Source of the DNA: Phycisphaerae bacterium
GTDB taxonomy: Bacteria > Planctomycetota > Phycisphaerae > Phycisphaerales > UBA1924
Reading direction: 5' to 3'
DNA: 64,000 nt
NCBI GenBank assembly: GCA_016793805.1
Contig: JAEUIZ010000031.1
Span: forward strand, 1 to 64,000
Position numbers and translations under genes: made by a program. Under the pieces are notes generated by a model. That model saw nothing but the letters and a program-made list of their open reading frames with translations, did no database searches and was not told the DNA's origin. Of this stretch, positions 7,578-15,634 are shown piece by piece. How positions within the stretch are numbered: the first letter of the stretch is position 1; each line of letters starts with the position of its first letter.

Positions 7578-9173
7578 ATGCCCGATCCACTCGTCGAGAG
7601 TCCGCCGACCCTTCCGGGGGAACCCGTCCGACGGCCGGTGACGCCGACACCCGTGCTTCGCTTCGGGTCAGCGTGGGACTACGCCCCGGCCCCGGAGAGC
7701 GTGAAGGTCGCTATCGCCGAGCGATACGGGCACTTCATCGGTGGGCGGTTTGTGGAGCCCAAGGGAGCGAGCGTGGGGAGCCGCGAGAGCAAGGAGGCAC
7801 GGATCCGGGACGGAGCGAGGCGGGGCGGTGGTCCGCGGCATTTCGCGACGGTGAATCCCGCGACAGAGGCGGTCTTGTCGGAGGTCGCGCAGGGGAGCGA
7901 CGCGGACGTGGACGCGGCCGTGCGCGCCGCGCGCGAGGCGCTCCCCAAGTGGGCCGCGCTCCCGGGGGTCGAGCGGGCGAAGTACATCTTTCGGATAGCC
8001 AGGCGCATCCAGGAGCGGGCGCGGGAGTTGGCGGTGCTGGAGACGATGGACGGGGGCAAGCCGATCCGCGAGAGCCGGGACGTGGACGTGCCCCTGGCCG
8101 CGGCCCAGTTCTTCTATTACGCGGGCTGGGCCGACAAACTGGCGTTCGCCTTTCCGGGCGCGCGCGCGCCCCGGCCCGTGGGCGTCTGCGGGCAGATCAT
8201 CCCGTGGAACTTCCCGCTCCTGATGGCGGCGTGGAAACTCGCGCCCGCGCTGGCCTGCGGGAACACCTGCGTCCTCAAGCCCGCCGAGACCACTCCGCTC
8301 ACGGCGTTGCGGCTCGCCGAGATCCTGCGCGAGATCGACCTGCCCCCGGGCGTGGTGAACATCGTCACCGGCGACGGCCGCACGGGCGCGGCGATCGCGG
8401 CGCACCCGGGCATCGACAAGATCGCGTTCACCGGATCCACCGAGGTCGGGAAGAAGATCGCGATGGCCGTGGCCGGGCGAGAGTCCCCGCCACGGCTGAC
8501 CCTCGAACTCGGGGGCAAGAGCCCGAACATCATCTTCGAGGACGCGAGCATCGACCAGGCGGTCGAGGGGATCATCGCTGGCATCTACTTCAACCAGGGG
8601 CATGTCTGCTGCGCCGGGTCGCGGCTGTTCGTGCAAGAGAGCGTGCTCGACGAGGTGATCGCCAAACTGCGCGTGCGCCTGGCGACGCTGCGGGTGGGCG
8701 ACCCGCTGGACAAGAACACGGACGTGGGCGCGATCAACTCGAGGGCCCAACTGGGCACGATCGAGAGGTACCTGGCCGCGGGCGAGAAGGAGGGGGCCGA
8801 ACTCCACCGCGTGAACGGGCACCCGCTCCCGGCCAAGGGGTACTGGTGCCGCCCGTGCTTCTTCACGGGGGTGCAGCCGAGCCATGTCGTGGCGCGGGAG
8901 GAGATCTTCGGACCGGTGCTGGCGGTGATGTCGTTCCGCACGCCCGAGGAGGCGATCACGCGGGCGAACAACACGCCGTACGGCCTCGCGGCGGGCGTCT
9001 GGACGGACAAGGGCTCCAAGATCTTCGAGATCGCGCGGCATCTCAAGGCCGGGGTCGTCTGGCTCAACACCTACAACCGCTTCGACCCCGCGAGCCCCTT
9101 CGGCGGGTTCAAGGAGAGCGGCTTCGGACGCGAGGGCGGGATGCAGGGCCTGCGAGCGTACGTGAACCTCTGA
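7578..9173 (+). CDS. Aldehyde dehydrogenase (catalytically complete member of an ALDH pair)
   Basis: A 531-residue NAD(P)-dependent aldehyde dehydrogenase. Landmarks in order are the coenzyme-binding IIPWNFPLLMAAWKLAPAL, FTGSTEVGKKI, the general-base region LELGGKSPN (Glu near 309), the catalytic cysteine in GHVCCAGSR (near 344) and EEIFGPVLAVM, ending SPFGGFKESGFGREGG. Between GGRFVEP and FATVNPATE there is an insert of about 28 Arg/Gly/Ser-rich residues not expected in the N-terminal hairpin. It precedes a degenerate ALDH at 9556. This pairing resembles a full ALDH plus an inactive partner seen beside deoC in actinobacteria, and the two-domain ALDH16 proteins. The physiological aldehyde is unknown. 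Confidence 0.93.
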   Translation: MPDPLVESPPTLPGEPVRRPVTPTPVLRFGSAWDYAPAPESVKVAIAERYGHFIGGRFVEPKGASVGSRESKEARIRDGARRGGGPRHFATVNPATEAVLSEVAQGSDADVDAAVRAAREALPKWAALPGVERAKYIFRIARRIQERARELAVLETMDGGKPIRESRDVDVPLAAAQFFYYAGWADKLAFAFPGARAPRPVGVCGQIIPWNFPLLMAAWKLAPALACGNTCVLKPAETTPLTALRLAEILREIDLPPGVVNIVTGDGRTGAAIAAHPGIDKIAFTGSTEVGKKIAMAVAGRESPPRLTLELGGKSPNIIFEDASIDQAVEGIIAGIYFNQGHVCCAGSRLFVQESVLDEVIAKLRVRLATLRVGDPLDKNTDVGAINSRAQLGTIERYLAAGEKEGAELHRVNGHPLPAKGYWCRPCFFTGVQPSHVVAREEIFGPVLAVMSFRTPEEAITRANNTPYGLAAGVWTDKGSKIFEIARHLKAGVVWLNTYNRFDPASPFGGFKESGFGREGGMQGLRAYVNL

Positions 9174-9235
9174 ACCGCCGGGCGTGGCCGGCGTAGGTCG
9201 GCGATGAGTCCGCGACCCCCACCCGACGATCGACA

Positions 9236-9436
9236 GTGCCCGCGTGCGGGTCTGGTCGCATCGCAAAGATCGGGTATGGCTTGCCGTTCTTCACGGACGA
9301 GCAGAAGCGGGAGATCGCCAGCGGGGAACTGGTCCTTGGCGGGTGCTGCATCGATGACTCTCTCGCCACGCGGCTCTGCCACGCGTGCGGGCACCGGTGG
9401 CGCCGGTTCGATGGGAAGCCGGGGCCGGCGTACTAG
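9236..9436 (+). CDS. Small zinc-ribbon-like hypothetical protein
   Basis: A 66-residue ORF from a GTG start. It has an N-terminal PACGSGR and a C-terminal CHACGHRWRRFDG, giving spaced cysteines that could bind one zinc, around a conserved-looking core (KIGYGLPFFT...GELVLGGCCIDD). I recall short bacterial proteins of this pattern with no assigned function. It lies between the two ALDH genes on the same strand but shows no overlap with either and no obvious ribosome-binding site. It could be a chance ORF; the paired Cys motifs argue against that. Confidence 0.55.
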   Translation: MPACGSGRIAKIGYGLPFFTDEQKREIASGELVLGGCCIDDSLATRLCHACGHRWRRFDGKPGPAY

Positions 9437-9555
9437 GCCTCGGAGTTGTGGCCGCTGCTCTACGGCACCCGCGAGCGATCCGGTGAGGCCCGGAGGCCGG
9501 ATCGTTGAGGCTGGATGGAGCGTCCGGTCAGCGGGTCGGCCGCTAGCATCCCCGC

Positions 9556-10473
9556 ATGCCCGAGCGATTGGACATAGCCAAGACGTACAAACTGTTCATC
9601 AACGGTGCGTTCCCGCGCAGCGAGAGCGGCCGGACGATGCCGGTGGAGTTGGGCGGGTCGGTGGCGCATGTGTCGCGGGCCTCGCGCAAGGACCTGCGTG
9701 ATGCAGTCGAGGCCGCGCGGGCCGCGCTGTCGAAGTGGTCGAGCGCGACGGCGTACAACCGCGGGCAGGTTCTGTATCGCATGGCCGAGATGATGGAGGG
9801 GAAGAAGCGCGAACTGGCCGAGGCGATCGGGGAGACAACGAAGCGAGCACGCGACAAGGCGACGAAGGCAAGCACGAAGGGCGCGAGGCCGCGCGGGAAC
9901 CGGGGCGCGGGCGGCGGCGTCGCCGAGGTCGAGGCGGCGATTGATCGGCTCGTCTGTTTCGCCGGGTGGGCGGACAAGTACGCGCAGGTGCTGGGCTGCA
10001 ACAACCCGGTGGCCGGGCCGTACTACAACTTCACGGTCCCGGAACCGACGGGGGTGGTGGGTGTGATCGCGCCGAACGACTCGCCGCTGCTGGGGCTGGT
10101 GTCGCTTGCGGCGCCCGCGCTGTGCGCCGGCAACTGCGTGGTGGCGCTGGCGAGCGAGGCGAACCCGATCCCCGGCGCGATCCTGGGCGAGGTGGCGGCG
10201 ACGAGCGACGTGCCCGCGGGCGCGCTGAATCTGCTCACGGGGATGCACGAGGAACTCATCCCGCAGTTCGCCTCGCACCGCGAGATCGGCGCGATCCACG
10301 CGGCGGGCCTCACGCCCGAGCACGAGCGGCGGGTGCGCGAGGGCGTGGCCGACAACCTCAAGCGGGTCGCGCTGCATCCGCGCGCGGACTTCGACGGCGA
10401 TCGCTGGCGCGGGCCGTGGATCATCGAGCCGCTCGTCGAGATGAAGACGATCTGGCACCCCAGCGGGGCGTGA
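9556..10473 (+). CDS. Degenerate aldehyde dehydrogenase-like partner protein
   Basis: A 305-residue protein homologous to the NAD-binding part of ALDHs (KTYKLFINGAFPRSESGRT, GVVGVIAPNDSPLLGLVSLAAPAL, LLTGMHEELIP). It lacks the catalytic cysteine/glutamate domain and ends in METKTIWHP-like residues (LVEMKTIWHPSG) typical of a short, inactive ALDH family. An insert of about 26 Lys/Arg/Gly-rich residues follows GETT. Such proteins are usually encoded right after a complete ALDH, as here, and probably form a hetero-oligomer analogous to the second domain of ALDH16. Its full length matches that family, so I do not call it a pseudogene. Confidence 0.8.
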   Translation: MPERLDIAKTYKLFINGAFPRSESGRTMPVELGGSVAHVSRASRKDLRDAVEAARAALSKWSSATAYNRGQVLYRMAEMMEGKKRELAEAIGETTKRARDKATKASTKGARPRGNRGAGGGVAEVEAAIDRLVCFAGWADKYAQVLGCNNPVAGPYYNFTVPEPTGVVGVIAPNDSPLLGLVSLAAPALCAGNCVVALASEANPIPGAILGEVAATSDVPAGALNLLTGMHEELIPQFASHREIGAIHAAGLTPEHERRVREGVADNLKRVALHPRADFDGDRWRGPWIIEPLVEMKTIWHPSGA

Positions 10474-10476
10474 GCC

Positions 10477-11136
10477 TCAGGCCGCGGCGATGGCGAGGCG
10501 CGGCGAGGCCGCGGGCTCGTCCGAGGACCAGGCCACCTCGACCCGCACGCCGAAGAGGTCCATGAGGCTGCACAGGTGCCGCTCGACGCTCACCCGCGCG
10601 TCGCGGAGGTAGCGGGCGTCGTTGGCGCGGAAGAGGTCCGCGGCCTCCTGCTGGGCCCGCTTCATGAGTTCTCGCTGCCGCTCCGCGGTCATCGGGATCA
10701 CGTCGAGCAGGCCCAGCACTCGCGCGTTCTGGATGTCGTAGGGCGTCACGTCGAGCAGGCGCAGTTGCCCCTCGATTGGCGGCAGCACCACGCGGAACCG
10801 CCCCGGCCCCAGCGGTGTGATCTCGCGCTCCCCCACGCGCGACAGGTCGACCACGTACTGCTTCTCGAAGTTGAAGATCATCGCCAGCCGCGCCTGGCTG
10901 AGGAGGATCGGGGGGAGCCAGTTCCAGCCCGTCGAGGCCGTGGCGATCTCCTTGGCGCAAACCTCGAGCCCGACGAGTTTGCCCACGGCCCGGACGCGCT
11001 CAGCGATGACCTCGACGCTGGCCGTGGTTGCCTGGCCGGGGGCCCGGGAGAAGCGTCCCCGCACGAGCCACGCGGCCGCGCCGCCGCCGACGAGCGCGAG
11101 CAGGACCAGCACGAGCGTCGAGTCAGGAATGGGCAT
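10477..11136 (-). CDS. Membrane-anchored DUF4230 protein
   Basis: A 219-residue protein with one N-terminal membrane helix (about residues 8-27, STLVLVLLALVGGGAAAWLV) and a soluble domain. The domain has DUF4230 features: ASVEVIAERVRAVGKLVGLEV, then IFNFEKQYVVDLSRV and a predicted helical end (ERQRELMKRAQQEAADLF). The role of DUF4230 is unknown; it resembles band-7-like or secreted beta domains facing outside. Its stop lies three bases from the degenerate ALDH stop on the other strand (convergent). Confidence 0.75.
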   Translation of the reverse strand: MPIPDSTLVLVLLALVGGGAAAWLVRGRFSRAPGQATTASVEVIAERVRAVGKLVGLEVCAKEIATASTGWNWLPPILLSQARLAMIFNFEKQYVVDLSRVGEREITPLGPGRFRVVLPPIEGQLRLLDVTPYDIQNARVLGLLDVIPMTAERQRELMKRAQQEAADLFRANDARYLRDARVSVERHLCSLMDLFGVRVEVAWSSDEPAASPRLAIAAA

Positions 11137-11217
11137 GCCCCGTTGTTGGGCGGGTGCCGAGGGCGGTTTCAGGGACGGGGCCGCCGACGCCGGCCCCTGC
11201 GCCGGGAAGCCAAGGCC

Positions 11218-11871
11218 CTAGGCAGTCGGCTCGTCGTCGAGGGCGTTCTGGAAGGCCGCGACGAGGATGTGGACGCTGGCCGCGAGCAGGGCGGTGAAGG
11301 CGACGAACCCGAACACGGCGACGATGATCATGAGGCCCTGGTTGCTCGGGAGCAGCCCGAGCAACGCTTGACGCGATCGCGAGACGAGCATCGCGCCGAG
11401 CACCATGACCGCGGGGAGCCCGATTGCCGTGCCCAGCAGCGCTCGCCGCCACGCGCCGGGCTTGCGGCCGAGCACGGCATGACAGGCGAGAAGTGCGAGC
11501 ACGCCAGCGCAGGCCGTGCGCAGCAGCAGGAGCGGCAGGAGCGGCCTCCCGAGCAACTGACGGTTGGCGCCCTGCCAGCCCATGGCGGAGGCAAGGAAGA
11601 TCGTGCCGGCGACGGAGAGCAGCCCGATTGCCAGGCCATGCGACCACTTGCCGCGGGCGAGTTGAATGCCGAGCACCGCGGCGACGATGACGACAATCTC
11701 AAAGCCGAACAAAAACCAACTGACAGGAGTGTCCTTGACAAGCACCGGACCAAGGACGGCGAGGATTGCCACAAGCACGGCCGAGGCGAGCGTCAATCCA
11801 GTGGAAGCCACGGCCCCGATGCGCGCCAGCGGAGAGAAGGGAGACGGTTGCTGAGTGCTTGGTGGAGCCAT
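11218..11871 (-). CDS. Hypothetical multi-pass membrane protein
   Basis: A 217-residue protein with about six hydrophobic segments (for example LTLASAVLVAILAVLGPVLV, WFLFGFEIVVIVAAVLGI, LLPLLLLRTACAGVLALLA). The ends are short and polar. I recognise no family. The ATG at 11871 is the first Met before the hydrophobic region; the frame stays open upstream only because of base composition. The 198 bases to the divergent gene at 12070 hold no feature I can support beyond room for divergent promoters. Confidence 0.6.
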   Translation of the reverse strand: MAPPSTQQPSPFSPLARIGAVASTGLTLASAVLVAILAVLGPVLVKDTPVSWFLFGFEIVVIVAAVLGIQLARGKWSHGLAIGLLSVAGTIFLASAMGWQGANRQLLGRPLLPLLLLRTACAGVLALLACHAVLGRKPGAWRRALLGTAIGLPAVMVLGAMLVSRSRQALLGLLPSNQGLMIIVAVFGFVAFTALLAASVHILVAAFQNALDDEPTA

Positions 11872-12069
11872 GTGGGGAGTATGACTGTATCGGGCCGGAG
11901 GTTCGGTGCTGTGGAGCGGGTGCCCCTTTCGTCCGATAACGGAGGTGCGATGCAGCGGAGGGGTTCGGTGGCGTGAAGGGATTGACGATAAAGGGAGACG
12001 TGGGGCGAAGTTCGGGAGCGTGGGACTTTGGATCGAGCGGCACCGAGATTGCGGAATAGGCACGGGAGC

Positions 12070-12294
12070 ATGCCGATGGAAGACAGGACCATGGAAGGTC
12101 GGGCGCTGGGCATGCCGGGGCGGGATGCTGCGCCGGTTGGCCCCGAGGCGGCGCGGGCGATGTATCGGCACATGCTCACGGGGTGGGTGATGGACGCGTT
12201 GGAGTTGCGTCGGCGGGGTTTGGATCGCCCGACGCGGAGAGACGGAGCCGACTTGCCGCTCGGGCCGTCGTCGATGGGCCGACGGGCGGCATGA
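12070..12294 (+). CDS. Small hypothetical protein upstream of fliD
   Basis: A 74-residue ORF (ATG at 12070) ending ten bases before fliD on the same strand. It is rich in Met, Arg and Gly with a helical middle (PEAARAMYRHMLTGWVMDALELRRRG) and no Cys or membrane helix. I do not recognise it. The tight position ahead of fliD-fliS suggests a flagellar accessory or regulator, but this is inference from position only, and the start could also be the ATG at 12028. Confidence 0.45.
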   Translation: MPMEDRTMEGRALGMPGRDAAPVGPEAARAMYRHMLTGWVMDALELRRRGLDRPTRRDGADLPLGPSSMGRRAA

Positions 12295-12304
12295 GGGAGC
12301 GTGC

Positions 12305-15142
12305 ATGGGGGGCATCACCACGGGCACGGGGCTCTTCAGCGGGATCGACACCCGAACGCTGATCGAGCAGTTGCTGGCGATCGAGGCGCGCCCGCGGGCG
12401 ATCTCGCAGCGTCGGGTGCTGCAACTCCAGACGCAGCAGGCGGCGTACCTGGACCTCAACTCGCGGATTTCGACGCTCAAGACGGCGGCGGGCGCGTTCC
12501 GGGTCAACCAGTTGTTCGACACGAACAAGGCGACGAGTTCGAACGAGGCGGTGCTTCGCGCGACGGCGTCGCAGGCGGCCTCGCCCGGGTCGTACTCGTT
12601 CATCGTCGATCGGCTCGTTTCCAGCCGGCAGGTGCTCTCGCGCGGCTTCGCGAGCGCGACCGCGGGACTCGGGGCGACGAGCCTGACGTTCGAATCGGCG
12701 GCGGCGAGGCTGGACGCGGAGACGAAGTTGGCGGACCTGAACGGGGGCGCGGGGGTGGAGCGTGGGAAGATCGTGATCGCGGATGCCGGCGGGCACTCGG
12801 CGACGATCGACCTCTCGAAGGCTGCCACGGTGTCGGACGTTCTGGACGCGATCAACAGCGCGACGGGGATCGACGTGACGGCGCGGGTGGACGGCGGGCG
12901 GCTCGTGATCAGCAGCGACATCTCGTCGAACCTGACGATCACGAGCGCGGCGGGGTACACCACGGCGGCGAGCCTCGGGATCGAGCGCACGACGGCGAGT
13001 TCGGCGACGGTGACGGGCTCGGTCGTGTACGCCCTGGCCGAGGGGACCGCGCTCTCGCTGCTCAACGACGGGAATGGGGTGTTCGTCAACTCGCAGGCGG
13101 GGACGGGGCGTTATGACCTGCAGATCAAGGTGACTGGGGGCTCGGGGACGACGACGGTGAGCGTGAACATCGGGCCCAAGTACAACGCGCAGGGCGAGGT
13201 GACCGAGGCCGCGCCGACCACGATCGGCGGGGTGCTCACGCGGATCAACGACGCGCTGACGGCGGCGCTGGGGGACTCCGACATGCGGGCCTCGATCGCG
13301 TCGAGCGGGACGGGCCTGCAACTGGTGGACTCGCAGGGGCGGACGATCGAGGTGCTGGAGAACACGACGGCGGGATCGACCACGGCCGCGGACCTGGGGC
13401 TGCTGACGACCTCGGCGCAGGTGGGGGCGGTGACGGGCACTCGGGTTCTGGCGGCGATGAACTCGACGCTGGGCAAGGGCCTGAACGGGGGCGCGGGGAT
13501 CGGGGGCACGGGCACGATCACGATCACGGGCCGCGACGGGAACCCGTACAGCGTGAGCATCGACACGTCGTCGTCGATCTCGCAGATCCTAGCGGAGTTC
13601 TCGGCGGACACGGGCGGGAAGATCACGGCGCGCCTGAACGACAAGGGGACGGGGATCGTCGTGACGGACGCCACGGGCGGGACGGGCAACCTCATCATCG
13701 CGGGGGCGACGGCGGAGTCGCTGGGGATCGCCACCACGGGCGTCGCGTCGTCGACGGTTGACAGCGGGAACCTGCAGCGGCAGTACATCACCGTGGGGAC
13801 GCGGCTGGCGTCGCTCCGCGGGGGGCTGGGGGTGGGCGAGGGCGTGTTCCGCATCACGGACTCCACGGGCGCGACCGCGACGATCACGGTGGACCAGACC
13901 GAGGAGACGCTGGCCGACGTGATCGCGCTGATCAACTCGCGCGGGACGCGAGTCCGGGCGCGGATCAACACGACGGGCGACGGGCTGGAGTTGTACGAGC
14001 CGACGGTGGGGGGCTCGACGAAGATCAAGGTCGAGGACACGTCGGGTGCGGTGGCGGCGGGGCTGAACATCAAGGGCGAGGCCGCGGGGACCGGCGCGTC
14101 GAACGTCATCAACGGGTCGTTGGAGAGGACCGTCACCCTGTCGGCGACGGACAGCCTCCGGGACATCGCGTCGAAGATCAACGCGGCGGGGGTCTCGGCG
14201 AGCGCCGCGGTCGTGAACGACGGGACGGGCGCGACGCCGTTTCGGCTGAGCCTGACGGCCCGGAGCACGGGCTCGGCGGGGCGGTTCATCGTGGACTCGG
14301 GCTCGTTCAACCTCGGGGCGTCGACGCTGGACGAGGGCCGGGACGCGCGGGTGTTTTTCGGGTCCACCGATCCGGCCCGCGCGGTGCTGCTCTCGAGTTC
14401 GACGAACACGCTGGACAGCGTGATCACTGGCGTTTCCATCGACCTTCAGACGGCGAGCGAGGCCCCGGTGAGTTTGACGGTCGCGCGCGACACGGCGGCG
14501 ATCGAGGACGGGGTGAACGCGTTCGTGACGGCGTTCAATGATCTCGTCGCGAGGATCGACGCGCAGACGCGCTACGACCAGCAGACCAACACGCGCGGGC
14601 CGTTGCTGGGCGATTCGACCGCGATCACCCTGCGATCCGCGTTGTTCACGGCGGTTCAGGGGAAGGCCCGGGGCATCCAGGGCTCGTTCGATGACTTGAC
14701 GGACATCGGGATCCGGGTGGGCGAGGGCGGGAAGTTGACGCTCGACCGCGATCGGCTGCGGCAGGCGCTGGAGCAGGACGCCGAGGGCGTCGAGCAACTC
14801 TTGGCCGCGCGGACCGTCGAGCCCCCGGGCACGACGGTGGTGGCGCCTGGGGTGACGACGCCGGCGACCGGGCAGACGCAGTACTCGGCGCTGGGCGTCG
14901 GGACGATCGTGGAGAACCTGGCGGACGCGCTCATCAACTCGACGACAGGCCGGCTCACGAAGCGGCGGAACACGCTGGACGACCAGATCGCGTCTGAGAA
15001 CAAGCGGATCGGGTCGATCAACGAGCGGCTGGCGGCTCGCCGGACGGTCCTGGAGCGGCAGTTCCTGGCGATGGAGCAGGCGATCGGGCGGTTGCAGCAG
15101 CAGCAGGGCGCGCTGGCGCAGATTCGCGGGCTGGCGACATGA
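12305..15142 (+). CDS. fliD: Flagellar filament capping protein FliD (HAP2), enlarged
   Basis: FliD caps the growing filament and helps flagellin fold. The N-terminal FliD_N signature is clear (GTGLFSGIDTRTLIEQLLAIE, residues 7-27), as is the C-terminal coiled-coil domain (DTAAIEDGVNAFVTAFNDLV, then the helical RRNTLDDQIASENKRIGSIN). At 945 residues it is much longer than the usual 450-700. The surplus is a chain of about five hook-IN-like beta units near residues 155-205, 265-345, 405-460, 515-565 and 605-655, each running from a Thr/Ile-rich hairpin to LxxVIxxIN-type helices. These would be exposed on the cap. The stop overlaps fliS by four bases. Confidence 0.93.
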   Translation: MGGITTGTGLFSGIDTRTLIEQLLAIEARPRAISQRRVLQLQTQQAAYLDLNSRISTLKTAAGAFRVNQLFDTNKATSSNEAVLRATASQAASPGSYSFIVDRLVSSRQVLSRGFASATAGLGATSLTFESAAARLDAETKLADLNGGAGVERGKIVIADAGGHSATIDLSKAATVSDVLDAINSATGIDVTARVDGGRLVISSDISSNLTITSAAGYTTAASLGIERTTASSATVTGSVVYALAEGTALSLLNDGNGVFVNSQAGTGRYDLQIKVTGGSGTTTVSVNIGPKYNAQGEVTEAAPTTIGGVLTRINDALTAALGDSDMRASIASSGTGLQLVDSQGRTIEVLENTTAGSTTAADLGLLTTSAQVGAVTGTRVLAAMNSTLGKGLNGGAGIGGTGTITITGRDGNPYSVSIDTSSSISQILAEFSADTGGKITARLNDKGTGIVVTDATGGTGNLIIAGATAESLGIATTGVASSTVDSGNLQRQYITVGTRLASLRGGLGVGEGVFRITDSTGATATITVDQTEETLADVIALINSRGTRVRARINTTGDGLELYEPTVGGSTKIKVEDTSGAVAAGLNIKGEAAGTGASNVINGSLERTVTLSATDSLRDIASKINAAGVSASAAVVNDGTGATPFRLSLTARSTGSAGRFIVDSGSFNLGASTLDEGRDARVFFGSTDPARAVLLSSSTNTLDSVITGVSIDLQTASEAPVSLTVARDTAAIEDGVNAFVTAFNDLVARIDAQTRYDQQTNTRGPLLGDSTAITLRSALFTAVQGKARGIQGSFDDLTDIGIRVGEGGKLTLDRDRLRQALEQDAEGVEQLLAARTVEPPGTTVVAPGVTTPATGQTQYSALGVGTIVENLADALINSTTGRLTKRRNTLDDQIASENKRIGSINERLAARRTVLERQFLAMEQAIGRLQQQQGALAQIRGLAT

Positions 15143-15633
15143 CCGTCAAGTCGGGCCGCCGGACGCCCGAAAAGTCTGGCGTGGACACGAACCCCGCCAA
15201 CGCGTACTTGCGCACCCGGGTGCTGACCGCCTCTCCCGCCGAACTGCGGCTGATGCTGCTGGACGGGGCCCTGAAGTTTGCGAGGCAGGGCCGGGAGGGC
15301 TTGGCCTCGAAGAACTACGAGGCGATGTTCAACGGGATCAGCCAGTGCCGGAACATCGTGCTCGAACTGCTCACGACGGTTCGTCCGGAGGCGGCGCCGG
15401 AGTTGTGCAAGAACGTGAAGGCGGTGTACACGTTCCTGTACACGCGGCTGGTCGAGGCGAGCATGGAGCGGAGCATCGAGAAGTTGGACGAATCGATCCG
15501 GCTGCTCGAGTACGAGCGCGAGACGTGGGCGATGCTGATGGAGCAGATGGCGGCGGAGCAGGCCGGACAGCGTCCGGAGCCCGCGCCGGGCCCGGTGACG
15601 CCCGCGCGAACGTCGATCTCGGTCGACGCCTGA
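15139..15633 (+). CDS. fliS: Flagellar export chaperone FliS
   Basis: FliS binds the C-terminus of flagellin in the cytosol and prevents premature polymerisation. The 164-residue protein has the typical start AYLRTRVLTASPAELRLMLL followed by a helical bundle (DGALKFARQGREGL, VYTFLYTRLVEASMERSIEKL). About 30 Pro/Ala-rich residues after the helices are a non-conserved tail. Start and fliD stop overlap (ATGA), giving a fliD-fliS operon as in most flagellated bacteria. No flagellin gene follows; the next gene converges one base away. Confidence 0.93.
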   Translation: MTVKSGRRTPEKSGVDTNPANAYLRTRVLTASPAELRLMLLDGALKFARQGREGLASKNYEAMFNGISQCRNIVLELLTTVRPEAAPELCKNVKAVYTFLYTRLVEASMERSIEKLDESIRLLEYERETWAMLMEQMAAEQAGQRPEPAPGPVTPARTSISVDA

Positions 15634-15634
15634 G

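Noticed and set aside
9556-10473. The second ALDH as a frameshifted or truncated pseudogene
   Set aside because: It begins and ends with motifs typical of an independent short ALDH family and has no internal stops, so a natural short protein is the better reading.
11931-11939. GTCCGATAA resembling the -10 of a FliA (sigma-28) flagellar promoter upstream of the fliD region
   Set aside because: No TAAA-like -35 at the required distance, and it is about 370 bases from fliD. A chance match is likelier.
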